This document shows positions 43,427-52,495 of a DNA stretch of 64,000 nt, in pieces. Both the position numbers and the translations under genes were made by a program. The stretch's first letter is position 1. Every line of letters starts with the position of its first letter. Under the pieces are notes generated by a model. It was not told where the DNA came from and ran no database searches. It saw only the letters and a program-made list of their open reading frames with translations. The DNA comes from Serratia ficaria (GTDB taxonomy: Bacteria; Pseudomonadota; Gammaproteobacteria; Enterobacterales; Enterobacteriaceae): positions 1,550,001 to 1,614,000 of the forward strand of contig NZ_LT906479.1 of the NCBI RefSeq assembly GCF_900187015.1, written 5' to 3'.

Positions 43427-43449
43427 CAAAGCCCCGGAAGGGGCTTTTT
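43427..43449 (+). terminator. Rho-independent terminator of the M3-like peptidase gene
   Basis: AAGCCCC-GGAA-GGGGCTT followed by a T-run, 30 nt past the stop codon; a textbook stem, tetraloop and U-tract. Confidence 0.92.
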
Positions 43450-43543
43450 TCTTGGGAGAATTATCCCAAACAATCAGGGTGTTCCAGCGTATGGGGGGAT
43501 TATGTAGTAGGTTAGTTTTTCGCTTTTCAATGGAACTGATGAT

Positions 43544-43917
43544 ATGACCACGTCTAAAGGGATAGCCCAAATAATTTATAAAGATGCGATCGACTATTCT
43601 CGCGTCAGAGCGCATAACGCAGGACAGGATATTTTCCTTTTGGCTTGCAAAATGACAATACGGCTGTCACGCCAAATGGTGAAATTTATTTCAAGCCAAA
43701 GAATTTTCGCGAAGATTACGCAATGGAAAGTGCTGGTTTTCAACACTGGTTCATTCATGAAATGGCGCATGTTTGGCAATATCAAATGAAAATGAATGTT
43801 TTGCTGAGGGGATCAATGAGCTGGGCGGCAACTTATGAATATTCACTTCCTAATGACAAAACGCTCGCTGACTATGGTATGGAGCAGCAAGCGCATTTCC
43901 CCCTTTTCCTTCGGTGA
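43544..43917 (+). pseudogene. Frameshifted, truncated zinc-protease-like gene (toxin/effector-type)
   Basis: Two overlapping frames together give one protein. The first (43544) opens MTTSKGIAQIIYKDAIDYSR and loses register near 43630; the second resumes YFPFGLQNDNTAVTPNGEIY, includes FQHWFIHEMAHVWQYQMKMN (HExxH metalloprotease motif) and ends abruptly at MEQQAHFPLFLR. Frameshift plus 3' truncation make it a remnant. Base composition is clearly more AT-rich than around it, pointing to horizontal origin. HEMAHVWQYQ-type proteins occur next to VgrG/Rhs loci in enterobacteria, so a secretion-effector origin is possible; that is inference. No SD-linked neighbours remain. Confidence 0.7.
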
Positions 43918-43928
43918 AAAAAAGGGGG
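43899..43928. terminator. Hairpin at the end of the remnant, between convergent genes
   Basis: CCCCCTTTT and AAAAGGGGG form a 9-bp stem with a 12-nt loop containing TTCGG. It sits at the truncation point and just after the flavin reductase stop (minus strand), and could end transcription from both sides; neither strand has a further T-run. Confidence 0.45.
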
Positions 43929-43933
43929 CGGTC

Positions 43934-44563
43934 TTAGCGTGTCGGTCGGGTCAAATCAAAGCGGTGCTGCTCGGAGATGCCATAGTAGGCCGTAGGGCCG
44001 CCGGCGCGCAGAATGGGCTCGGCGGCGGCGGTCTGGTAGACGCCGTGCTCATCCAGCAGCGCGGGATCGATATGCACCGCCACCACTTCCCCCAGCACCA
44101 GCCAGGTTTCTACCTGTTCGCCGGCGGCGGTTTGCAACTGAATGCACTGGGTCAGCCGGCATTCGAAATTCACCGGGCTTTCCGCGACGCGTTCGGCCTG
44201 CACCCGGCGGCCTGGCAGCGGCGTGAGGCCGGCGAAGGCGAACTCGTCTTCGCCGCGCGCCAACGCCGCCGAACTGTTGTTCATCGCTTCGGCCAGCGGG
44301 CGGGTCGCCAGGTTCCAGACGAACTCGCCGGTTTCGACGATATTCGCCACGCTGTCTTTCCAGCCGGTGCTGGCGAAGCCGATGATCGGCGGGCGGTAAT
44401 TGAAGCAGTTAAAGAAGCTGTAAGGGGCCAGGTTGCGCCGGCCGTCGGCGCCGCGGGAAGAAATCCAACCGATGGGGCGCGGGCCGACGATGGCGTTCAG
44501 CGGATCGTGCGGCAGGCCATGACCTGCGGCGGGCTCATAGTAGTAACGGGATTCACTGCTCAT
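43934..44563 (-). CDS. Flavin reductase-like (FMN-binding split barrel) protein
   Basis: 209 residues. The N-terminal PHDPLNAIVGPRPIGWISSR segment and NLAPYSFFNCFNYRPPIIGF are typical of flavoredoxin/flavin reductase-like FMN-binding proteins. It likely binds FMN and transfers electrons from NAD(P)H to a partner. I chose ATG 44563; the frame is open to 44647 but that extension reaches toward the divergent rlmF gene. It is divergent from rlmF with about 140 bp between them. Confidence 0.88.
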   Translation of the reverse strand: MSSESRYYYEPAAGHGLPHDPLNAIVGPRPIGWISSRGADGRRNLAPYSFFNCFNYRPPIIGFASTGWKDSVANIVETGEFVWNLATRPLAEAMNNSSAALARGEDEFAFAGLTPLPGRRVQAERVAESPVNFECRLTQCIQLQTAAGEQVETWLVLGEVVAVHIDPALLDEHGVYQTAAAEPILRAGGPTAYYGISEQHRFDLTRPTR

Positions 44564-44705
44564 AGACGACCTTGCGATAATCAACGAAGCTTCTATTTTG
44601 ACGGGTTTCGCGCCGGCTGCAAGTTTGCGCCGCCGCCGCCGCGCCAATTAAGCGGGGGATGTGTTATCTTACGCGCCAGAAATACCTTCAAGAGAGCCCG
44701 TCACG

Positions 44706-45671
44706 GTGGAAAAAAAGAAAAGCTTCCCGCAGCAGAAAAGCGGCCTGCATCCGCGCAACCGTCATCGTTCACGCTACGATTTCCCGGCGCTGATCGCCAG
44801 CTGCCCGGCGCTTGAGCCGTTCGTGAAACCGAACGCCTGGGGCGATATCTCGGTCGACTTCGCCGACCCTGCGGCGGTGAAAATGCTCAACCGTGCGCTG
44901 CTGCAGCATTTCTATGGCATTGAGCATTGGGACATTCCGGCGGACTACCTGTGCCCGCCGATCCCGGGCCGCGCCGACTACCTGCACCATCTGGCGGATC
45001 TGCTGGCGACCGCCAACGGCGGCGAAATCCCGCGCGGCAAGGGCGTGGCGATCCTCGACGTCGGCGTCGGCGCCAACTGCATTTATCCGATCGTCGGCCT
45101 GCGCGAATACGGCTGGCGCTTTACCGGTTCCGAAATCGACCCGGTGTCGCTCAACTCGGCCAAAATGATCGTCGAGATGAACCCGACGCTGCGCAACAGC
45201 GTGCGTCTGCGCCTGCAGAAACAGCCGGAGTCGATCTTCACCGGCATCATCGGCGTGGCGGAGAAATTCGACGCCACGCTGTGCAATCCGCCGTTCCACG
45301 GTTCCGAACAGGAAGCGCGCGCCAGCACCCGCCGCAAGCTGCACAAGCTGGGCAAGGGGGAGGTGGCCGATAAGCCGGTGCAGAACTTCGGCGGCAAGAA
45401 TAACGAACTGTGGTGCGAAGGCGGCGAAGAGGCCTTCGTGCGCAAGATGGTGGAAGAGAGCGTCGGCAAGGCGAAAAACTGCCTGTGGTTCACCTCGCTG
45501 ATTTCCAAAAACACCACCCTGCCGGCGCTCAATCATGCGTTGAAGCTGGCGGGCGCGGCGGAAGTGCGCACCATCGAGATGGCGCAGGGGCAAAAGATCA
45601 GCCGCTTCATCGCCTGGACCTTCCACGACGCCGAACAGCAGGCCGCCTGGGCGGCCGAGCGCTGGCGTTAA
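44706..45671 (+). CDS. rlmF: 23S rRNA (adenine1618-N6)-methyltransferase
   Basis: 321 residues. GLHPRNRHRSRYDFP at the N-terminus and the NPPFH catalytic motif at 194-198 agree with E. coli RlmF (YbiN); ILDVGVGANCIYPIVG is the AdoMet-binding loop. It methylates A1618 of 23S rRNA. No ATG fits; the best start is GTG at 44706, after GAGAG. The frame is open to 44661 but the extension has no similarity. Its stop overlaps that of the convergent ybiO by 3 nt, the same gene order as E. coli. Confidence 0.93.
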   Translation: MEKKKSFPQQKSGLHPRNRHRSRYDFPALIASCPALEPFVKPNAWGDISVDFADPAAVKMLNRALLQHFYGIEHWDIPADYLCPPIPGRADYLHHLADLLATANGGEIPRGKGVAILDVGVGANCIYPIVGLREYGWRFTGSEIDPVSLNSAKMIVEMNPTLRNSVRLRLQKQPESIFTGIIGVAEKFDATLCNPPFHGSEQEARASTRRKLHKLGKGEVADKPVQNFGGKNNELWCEGGEEAFVRKMVEESVGKAKNCLWFTSLISKNTTLPALNHALKLAGAAEVRTIEMAQGQKISRFIAWTFHDAEQQAAWAAERWR

Positions 45672-47896
45672 TCCCCCGCGGGGGAGGATTCTGGCTGGGG
45701 TTGCCCTGGCGCATACGACAGCTGCATCGCCTGCTGCGGCATGCTGATGCCGGCCTGGTCGAAGTGCATCTTCACCAGCCTGTCGAGGGCGTATTGCACC
45801 ACCCACTGTTTCAGCGCCTGGGTTCGCACCGTAACGCGGGTGGTGAATGAGCGATCGCCCAATGCCACCACGCCGTTGAACGTCGGTTCGCCGATCAGGA
45901 AATGCTTCACTTGCTCATCCTGTTTCAGCGCCTCGACGGCCTGATGCAGCACTTCGTTGACCCGGTCGATATCTTCGTCGCGGCTGACGGTGTAGTTGGC
46001 GCGGTAAACGCCAAATTCGCGCGCGTAGTTCGCCAGCGTGGTGATCGAGGAAAAGGGCACGATGTGATAGACGCCGTAGTCGTCGCGCAGGCCGATCGAA
46101 CGGATGGTCATGCGTTCGACGGTGCCGGTGATGCCGCCGACGGTCACGTACTCGCCGGTGTTCATGCCGTTTTCGAACTGAATGAACACCCCGGTGATCA
46201 CGTCCTTCACCAGCGTTTGCGCGCCGAAGCTGATCGCCAGGCCGAGCGCGCCGGCGCCCGCCAGCAGCGGCGCAATGTTAATCCCCACCTGCGACAGCAC
46301 GATCATGATGGTGATGGTGCTGATGACGATGGCCAGCACGTTGCGAAACAGCGTCAGCAGGGTGCGCTCGCGCGCGCTTGGGCGAATGCCGTTGCTGAGC
46401 TCCAGCGCCAGACGGTGTTCGATAATGCTGGCCAGCAGGGTCCAGCTGAACACCGCAATCAGCAGGATCAACAGGATATGCACCAGCCCGCCGATCGCCC
46501 TTTCCCCGTTCTCGCTGCTCGCCCATTGGTGCAGGTTGATCAGATGCCAGGCGTCGAACAGGAACAGCGTCACCGTCAGTACCACCATCACCCGCAGGAT
46601 TTTCAGCCCGTTGGGTATGTAGGAGTTGATGCGCCGTTCCAGCAGCGGGTAGCGCAGGTTGACGTCGGTCGGCAGCGAGATGCGTCGGAAAATCCAGCGG
46701 GTCAGCATGCCGGAAAGCAGGGCGCCCACGCCGATCACCAGCAGGCTTTTCACCGTCGCGGTCATCATAAAGCGCAGGCTGTTGCCGATATCGAGCTGTG
46801 AAAGCGCAAACAGCACCAGGAAATAGGCGATGGCCAGCAGGTGCCAGATGTGCCCCAGGCCGCGCAGGATCACGCTGAAGAACGCCATCGAACGCGTGGC
46901 CAGCAGATTGATTTGCTGCTGTATCGGTTTGCGGTTATGCAGGATCAGCCAGATGGCGTACAGCGTCAGCGCCAGCATCACCGCCAGATTCACCGCCGCC
47001 GCCGCCGGGTAGCTGATTTGCACCGCCACTACCGGCACCAGCACCATCAGGCCGTAGCCGATCAGCCCGCTGAGCCAGGCCAGGCGCTTATTCCAGTAGT
47101 GCGCACCGGCGTCGCTGAAGGGAAAAGGCCGCAGATAATCGAAATTGGGCGCGAAGATCAGCCGCAGCACCGCCTTGAAGAACTCAATCACCGCAAAGGC
47201 GCTGAGAAACAGCGTTTGCAGGCGCAGGATCGTCGCGTTGTCGGCATTGACGTGGCGGGCGAACAGGTGCCCCGCCGCCAATGCCAGCACCAACACCAGC
47301 AGATCGACGGCGAAGGCGCCGAGGATGGCTGCGGGGCGTTTATACCAGGGGCCGTTCTGCAGCCTGGCGTTGTGCCCCCAGCTGCCCATACGTTTGTACA
47401 GCGGGGCGATCAGGCGGCGGATCAGGTGGAACAGGGCGAAGGTGACCGCCACCGTCAGCAAGAAATAACCCAGAGCGCGGAAGAAGCGATCGGGCTGAAA
47501 GACGCGCTTGGGGCCGGAGTCGATCAGCTTTTGCCGCAGGTGAAGCTTTTGGTTAAGGCTGCCGATGCCTTCCTGCGCCAGGCCGTTCAGGCTATCGCTC
47601 AGCGTCGCCGGCGCTTGTTCGGCCTCGGGCCGAGCGGGCGGCGAGGCGTTGTCGGCGGGCGATTCGCCGGCGGATTGCTTCAGGTGCGCGATAAGTTCGG
47701 CGCGCGCCTGGTCATCCTGCAGGATGTCAGCCAGGGCGGCGTAGGAGGCCTTTTGCTGTTCTGTCCGATCGGCGGGGGCGGTTGGCGCGCTCTGCGCCGG
47801 CGGCGCGGCGCACATTGACAGCAGCAACAACAGCAGCAGGGGCAGCAGACGTTCTCGCAGATGAGAACTGAATCGGGAGCATGCGTTCGGCGGCAT
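45668..47896 (-). CDS. ybiO: Large MscS-type mechanosensitive channel YbiO
   Basis: 742 residues (E. coli YbiO 741). An N-terminal signal-like helix (about 18-40) and a periplasmic region (to about 150) are followed by several transmembrane segments and the C-terminal MscS domain: pore helix LAGAGALGLAISFGAQTLVK and the beta domain FENGMNTGEYVTVGGITGTV. It opens on hypo-osmotic shock, protecting the cell. The ATG at 47896 is preceded by GAGAGG. The neighbour glnQPH is on the same strand but ends in a strong terminator. Confidence 0.93.
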   Translation of the reverse strand: MPPNACSRFSSHLRERLLPLLLLLLLSMCAAPPAQSAPTAPADRTEQQKASYAALADILQDDQARAELIAHLKQSAGESPADNASPPARPEAEQAPATLSDSLNGLAQEGIGSLNQKLHLRQKLIDSGPKRVFQPDRFFRALGYFLLTVAVTFALFHLIRRLIAPLYKRMGSWGHNARLQNGPWYKRPAAILGAFAVDLLVLVLALAAGHLFARHVNADNATILRLQTLFLSAFAVIEFFKAVLRLIFAPNFDYLRPFPFSDAGAHYWNKRLAWLSGLIGYGLMVLVPVVAVQISYPAAAAVNLAVMLALTLYAIWLILHNRKPIQQQINLLATRSMAFFSVILRGLGHIWHLLAIAYFLVLFALSQLDIGNSLRFMMTATVKSLLVIGVGALLSGMLTRWIFRRISLPTDVNLRYPLLERRINSYIPNGLKILRVMVVLTVTLFLFDAWHLINLHQWASSENGERAIGGLVHILLILLIAVFSWTLLASIIEHRLALELSNGIRPSARERTLLTLFRNVLAIVISTITIMIVLSQVGINIAPLLAGAGALGLAISFGAQTLVKDVITGVFIQFENGMNTGEYVTVGGITGTVERMTIRSIGLRDDYGVYHIVPFSSITTLANYAREFGVYRANYTVSRDEDIDRVNEVLHQAVEALKQDEQVKHFLIGEPTFNGVVALGDRSFTTRVTVRTQALKQWVVQYALDRLVKMHFDQAGISMPQQAMQLSYAPGQPQPESSPAGD

Positions 47897-48000
47897 TTTT
47901 CCTCTCTTGGCGTTCCGTGATCGGCGAATTAAAACAAATGTGATAAAAAACAATGAGTATAGTAGGAAATGTAACGCGGCGGGGCGTGGTAACGCGTGCT

Positions 48001-48036
48001 AAAAGCCACGGCGGGCGCGCAGCGCGCCCGCCGTGG
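48001..48036 (-). terminator. Terminator of glnHPQ
   Basis: CCACGGCGGGCGC and GCGCCCGCCGTGG form a perfect 13-bp GC stem with a 5-nt loop, followed on the minus strand by C then TTTT. It lies just after the glnQ stop. Confidence 0.85.
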
Positions 48037-48046
48037 CGGGGAGGGG

Positions 48047-48769
48047 TCAGGAAACGTGCTGCAGGAACTCCTGCAGGCGCGGGCTCGGCGGATGATTGAT
48101 CAGATCGTGCGGATTGCCGTCTTCGGCGATCCGTCCTTTGTCGATGAAGATCAGGCGCGACGCCACTTTTTCGGCAAAGCCGACTTCGTGGGTAACGATC
48201 ACCATGGTCATGCCTTCCTCCGCCAGATCCTGCATCACCTTCAGCACTTCATGACGCAGTTCCGGATCGAGCGCGGAGGTCGGCTCATCGAACAGCATCA
48301 TTTTCGGCTTCACCGCCAGGGCGCGGGCGATCGCCACCCGCTGTTGCTGGCCGCCGGACAGCTCGGACGGATAATGGTGCGCACGCTCGGCCAGGCCGAC
48401 CTTGGCCAGCAGCTCACGCGCCAGCTTTTCCGCCTCCGACTTTTTCAAGCCGCGAACGCGAATCGGGCCGAAGGCGACGTTTTCCAGCGCCGTCAGGTGC
48501 GGGAACAGGTAGAACTGCTGGAATACCATGCCGGCTTCCTGACGGATCAGGCGATCGTCCACCTTGGGATCGTTGGCCTTCAGGCCGTCGACGATCAGAT
48601 CGCCGCCGGTGATCTCTTCCAGTTTGTTGATGCAGCGCAGCAGGGTGGATTTGCCGGAGCCGGAAGGCCCGATAATCACCACCACTTCACCCTGGTCGAT
48701 TTTCAGATCGATATTGTGCAGCACCTGGGTTTGGCCAAAGTGCTTGGAGACGTTTTTAAATTCAATCAC
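48047..48769 (-). CDS. glnQ: Glutamine ABC transporter ATPase
   Basis: 240 residues. Walker [10 protein letters not shown] at 34-42, LSGGQQQR at 137-144, Walker B MMLFDEP at 157-163 and the H-loop in IVTHEVGFA are intact. It is the polar-amino-acid type ATPase of the GlnHPQ importer, which brings glutamine in during nitrogen limitation. Its ATG overlaps the glnP stop by 4 nt (ATGA), so translation is coupled. Confidence 0.96.
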   Translation of the reverse strand: MIEFKNVSKHFGQTQVLHNIDLKIDQGEVVVIIGPSGSGKSTLLRCINKLEEITGGDLIVDGLKANDPKVDDRLIRQEAGMVFQQFYLFPHLTALENVAFGPIRVRGLKKSEAEKLARELLAKVGLAERAHHYPSELSGGQQQRVAIARALAVKPKMMLFDEPTSALDPELRHEVLKVMQDLAEEGMTMVIVTHEVGFAEKVASRLIFIDKGRIAEDGNPHDLINHPPSPRLQEFLQHVS

Positions 48770-49425
48770 AGGATTTTCATCCTTCTTTCCAGACGACGCA
48801 GCACGAAGCTCAGCACCAGCGTAATAATCAGATAAATAACCGCCACGGCGCTCCAGATTTCCAGCGCGCGGAAGTTACCGGCAATAATTTCCTGCCCCTG
48901 GCGGGTCAGTTCCGCCACGCCGATCACGATGAACAGCGAGGTGTCTTTAATGCTGATGATCCACTGGTTGCCCAACGGCGGCAGCATGCGGCGCAGCGCC
49001 AGCGGCATAATGACGTAGCGAATGGTTTCGCGCCGCGACAGGCCGAGCGCCAGGCCGGCTTCGCGGAAGCCGTTGTGGATCGACAGCACCGCACCGCGGG
49101 TGATCTCGGCGATGTAGGCGCCGGAGTTGATCATGATGGTGACCACCGCGGCGCTGAACGGGTCGATGCGCAAGTCGGTAAAAGCCATCGGCAGGGCGAA
49201 GTAGATGAACATCACCTGCACCACGATCGGCGTGCCGCGGATCACTTCGATAAACACCAGGGCGATATGGTTGGCGATCCAACCGCCGTAGGTACGGGCA
49301 AAGCCGGCGACGAGGCCGATGATCAGGCCGCCAATCAGACCGAGGACCGAAATCCACAGGGTCATTTTGGCGCCTTCCAACAGAATGGGGATGGCGGGCC
49401 AGATGGCGCTCCAGTCGAACTGCAT
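48766..49425 (-). CDS. glnP: Glutamine ABC transporter permease
   Basis: 219 residues, as in E. coli GlnP, with about five hydrophobic segments. The HisM/GlnP-type permease loop [20 protein letters not shown] (EAA loop) contacts GlnQ. I chose ATG 49425 ([18 protein letters not shown]), with GGGAG 8 nt ahead. The open frame to 49470 runs into the glnH-glnP intergenic hairpin region and is discarded. Confidence 0.96.
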   Translation of the reverse strand: MQFDWSAIWPAIPILLEGAKMTLWISVLGLIGGLIIGLVAGFARTYGGWIANHIALVFIEVIRGTPIVVQVMFIYFALPMAFTDLRIDPFSAAVVTIMINSGAYIAEITRGAVLSIHNGFREAGLALGLSRRETIRYVIMPLALRRMLPPLGNQWIISIKDTSLFIVIGVAELTRQGQEIIAGNFRALEIWSAVAVIYLIITLVLSFVLRRLERRMKIL

Positions 49426-49471
49426 GATATTTCTCCCGGTGATCCCAAACGTGGGAATCGGATGCAACAAA

Positions 49472-49500
49472 GCGCAGGGGGTTAAGCTACCCCCCTGTGC
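49472..49500 (-). other. Intercistronic hairpin between glnH and glnP
   Basis: GCGCAGGGGG and CCCCCTGTGC form a 10-bp stem (one G-T pair) with a 9-nt loop, 28 nt after the glnH stop. It lacks a T-run and would raise binding-protein mRNA over that of the membrane genes. Confidence 0.65.
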
Positions 49501-49528
49501 TTAAGTCAATAGTTTGCCAACGTCTGAA

Positions 49529-50299
<771 letters not shown>

Positions 50300-50331
50300 T
50301 TACCCATTTTTTATATTGCAGTTGGTGCCAT

Positions 50332-50346
50332 GAAAAAATCGTGCCA
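50332..50346 (-). promoter_or_regulatory. Sigma-54 promoter of glnHPQ
   Basis: On the minus strand TGGCACGATTTTTTC matches the -24 element fully (TGGCACG) and ends in a -12 with TTTC where TTGC is consensus. The GG-to-C spacing is correct. It lies about 60 nt before the glnH ATG, as glnHp2 does in E. coli. Confidence 0.75.
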
Positions 50347-50417
50347 TGTTTTCAACTACTATAAAAACAAAGAGTTGTAGCCGGATGTTGTGCCTGATAG
50401 GCGAATTATTATTTTTA

Positions 50418-50466
50418 TGCACCAGTCCGAGGCGCCAAAATGGTGCATAGGATTTATCTTGGTGCA
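50418..50466. promoter_or_regulatory. Cluster of NtrC-like sites upstream of glnH
   Basis: GGCGCCAAAATGGTGCA (50431-50447) agrees with the NtrC consensus TGCAC(T)AAAATGGTGCA at 13-14 of 17 positions. Additional half-sites are TGCACC at 50418 and GGTGCA at 50461. They are about 70-120 bp upstream of the sigma-54 promoter, a usual enhancer position. Confidence 0.7.
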
Positions 50467-50566
50467 CTGGGCTATCATTAACCAAATAATGGGTGTGAAA
50501 CAACCGATAGTTAACGGTTTTGCTTCAATATTGATAACTAACTCTAACTTTCCTGACGCAATGATG

Positions 50567-50581
50567 TTGCATCTGGTGCAA
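50567..50581. promoter_or_regulatory. Distal NtrC-like site between glnH and ybiI
   Basis: TTGCATCTGGTGCAA is a nearly symmetric GTGCA-type site 235 bp from the sigma-54 promoter, beyond the main cluster. The 50273-50617 gap contains these sites and the promoter, and I see no gene in it. Confidence 0.4.
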
Positions 50582-50617
50582 GAGTGTTCGACGGGAGGGG
50601 GCGCCGCGCCAAAAATC

Positions 50618-50884
50618 TTAGCGCAGCTGGCTGTCTTTGCTGCCGCGGCGATTGTACAAACTGCCGGCGGAGTGTTTTTTATCCAGTGCGGTCTGGCAGG
50701 CCAGACAAAAACGCACGCCTTTCAGCGCCTGCCGGCGCGCCGGCGGGATTTCTTCGCCGCATTCCTGACAATAACGCTCGCTTTCGCCGCGGCCCAGCGC
50801 CTCGCGCGCGCGTTGCACCGCATCGTCTACGGTGGAATCGATTTGATCCTGTACGGCGCCGTCCGCCGCCCATCCGCTTGCCAT
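50618..50884 (-). CDS. ybiI: DksA/TraR-type zinc-finger protein YbiI
   Basis: 88 residues, the same length as E. coli YbiI. Cys39, Cys42, Cys60 and Cys63 form the C4 finger, and the C-terminus NRRGSKDSQLR is identical to the one I recall. The N-terminus MASGWAADGAVQDQIDSTVD also matches. The family is related to DksA but lacks its long coiled coil; the role is not established. It sits between glnH and dps, on the same strand, with its own upstream region. Confidence 0.92.
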   Translation of the reverse strand: MASGWAADGAVQDQIDSTVDDAVQRAREALGRGESERYCQECGEEIPPARRQALKGVRFCLACQTALDKKHSAGSLYNRRGSKDSQLR

Positions 50885-50953
50885 AGTGACCTCCCTGCAA
50901 GGTTGCCTCTCTGCTTAATATGGGACGTTTTTCATACAATGCAACCGCGATGC

Positions 50954-50989
50954 AAAAGAAAACAGGCCGGGGCAAAGCCCGCAGCCTGT
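50954..50989 (-). terminator. Terminator of dps
   Basis: On the minus strand ACAGGC...GCCTGT with an inner GCGGGC/GCCCCG stem is followed by TTTTCTTTT. It lies about 45 bp after the dps stop and before ybiI. Confidence 0.8.
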
Positions 50990-51036
50990 CGAACGGCCCT
51001 TGAACCCGGGCTGCGTTGATGATGCGCCAAATGGCG

Positions 51037-51540
51037 TTATTCGATGTTGGACTCGATAAACCACAGGAACTTGTCCAGATCGCGCGACGCCGCGGTGAAC
51101 ATGTCGGCGGTGTCTTCATCTTCCACTTCGGTAATCGCCTTGCGGATGTCGTTCGCCACCGCACCATAGCGGTCGGCCAGCGCTTTCAGGTGTTCCTGTA
51201 CGCTGTGAATATGGGTCGGGTAGCTTTTCAGCGGCGTTTTGTCATTAACCACCTGCACCGTGCCCAGGGCTACGCCACCCAGCTGCACCACGCGTTCGGC
51301 GAAGGTGTCCTGATGGTCGATGATGGCGGTGCGGAAGCCGTCCAGCATTTCATGAACCGCAATGAAGTTGGCGCCGCGCATGTTCCAGTGCGCCTGTTTG
51401 GTGATCAACGACAGGTCGATGAACTGCACCACCTGGTGGTTTAGGGCCTTGATGGCGGCCAGTTTGGTTTTTTCGTCGAGATCGTTGCGGGTGTACAGCA
51501 GGTCAGAAGATTTCGTTTTCACCAGTTTAGCGGTACTCAT
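51037..51540 (-). CDS. dps: DNA-binding ferritin-like protein Dps
   Basis: 167 residues, the E. coli length. The ferroxidase ligands at the dimer interface, His51, His63, Asp67, Asp78 and Glu82, are all in place ([20 protein letters not shown]). The Lys-rich N-terminus ([19 protein letters not shown]) binds DNA. It oxidises Fe2+ with H2O2 and protects DNA in stationary phase and oxidative stress. The start has GAGGATATC upstream. Its promoter region carries a TATAAT box and an OxyR-like element. Confidence 0.96.
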   Translation of the reverse strand: MSTAKLVKTKSSDLLYTRNDLDEKTKLAAIKALNHQVVQFIDLSLITKQAHWNMRGANFIAVHEMLDGFRTAIIDHQDTFAERVVQLGGVALGTVQVVNDKTPLKSYPTHIHSVQEHLKALADRYGAVANDIRKAITEVEDEDTADMFTAASRDLDKFLWFIESNIE

Positions 51541-51588
51541 ATCAGATATCCTCTTGATTAGTCGTTGTCCTATTTTGTTGCCGCAATA

Positions 51589-51617
51589 ATTATAGCAGTC
51601 ACGGTTATTTTTGCAGG
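51589..51617 (-). promoter_or_regulatory. Promoter of dps
   Basis: On the minus strand TATAAT (51594-51589), preceded by TGC, is 17 bp from a weak CCTGCA -35. A good -10 with C at -13 and a poor -35 is typical of sigma-S-usable promoters, as for E. coli dps. Confidence 0.6.
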
Positions 51618-51627
51618 ACGAAAATGG

Positions 51628-51642
51628 CTATCGGATAAATAG
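51628..51642. promoter_or_regulatory. OxyR-like element upstream of dps
   Basis: CTAT-N7-ATAG matches the two central elements of the OxyR consensus, and a further ATAG follows with the same 11-bp period at 51661. It is centred near -53 relative to the inferred transcription start. The outer elements are degenerate. The rest of the 51541-51924 gap is AT-rich, and I see no gene in it. Confidence 0.45.
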
Positions 51643-51924
51643 GCCTGGCCGAACGAGATAATAGCAAATAAAACCTGCGTGTTATTATTTTTATTTGTAA
51701 TTAAATGAATTTAAACGAAATGTTTTTTAATTTTCCTGTGGGTGGTTTTAAGGGGAATAGAGGGTTTCATTTGTGATGCGGTATTTTCTTCCCGATCTTT
51801 CATATGGGTAAATAATAGGATGCCAGCCTGTTGCCAGTCTGTTAATTGGGCGGAGATTCATATTGATAGCGCGCAACCTGGCGGCTAAAATGATCCGTTT
51901 GGCCCTCAGATCCCCCATAATTCT

Positions 51925-52470
51925 ATGAAAATTAACGTGGTCGGAACCAGCGGCAGCGGCAAAAGCACCCTGGCCCGCAAGCTGGCGGAAAAGCTTGCCG
52001 TTCCTTATATCGAGATGGACAGGCTGTATTGGCGGCCTGACTGGCAGGGCACGCCCGATATCGAGTTTTTCCCGCGGGTTGAGCAGGCGCTGGCCGAAGC
52101 GGGAAGCGGTTGGGTGCTTGACGGCAACTATACGCGCACCCAGGCAATCACATGGCGTGAGGTCGACTGGGTGGTGTGGGTCGACTACGGCTTTTGCCGC
52201 ACGCTGTATCAGGCGGTGCGCCGGGCGATTCGCCGTGCGGCCACGCGCGCCGAACTGTGGCCGGGTACCGGCAACCGGGAGAGCTTCCGCCGCTCTTTCT
52301 TTAGCCGCGACTCGATTATTCTGTGGACCTTCAGGACCTACCGCGAGAATCGGGTGAAATATCTGGCGGAGATGCGGCGCGCCGAGGGTAAGGTGCGCTT
52401 TATACGCCTGCGCTCGCCCCGGCACGCCGCGGCCTTTTTACAGAGCCTGCAGGTCAAACGGCCAGGATAA
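51925..52470 (+). CDS. P-loop adenylate kinase-like protein
   Basis: 181 residues. Walker [10 protein letters not shown] at 7-15, a DGNY segment (about 67-70) and the FRR-rich LID-like region place it with the 'topology modulation'/adenylate kinase-related FlaR-like proteins. The substrate may be a nucleotide or a small alcohol, which cannot be read from sequence. The SD is weak (no good GGAG before the ATG). It converges on rhtA. In E. coli no such gene lies between dps and rhtA, as far as I recall. Confidence 0.8.
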   Translation: MKINVVGTSGSGKSTLARKLAEKLAVPYIEMDRLYWRPDWQGTPDIEFFPRVEQALAEAGSGWVLDGNYTRTQAITWREVDWVVWVDYGFCRTLYQAVRRAIRRAATRAELWPGTGNRESFRRSFFSRDSIILWTFRTYRENRVKYLAEMRRAEGKVRFIRLRSPRHAAAFLQSLQVKRPG

Positions 52471-52495
52471 AGCGCGGCATATTCTCGATGGCCGC

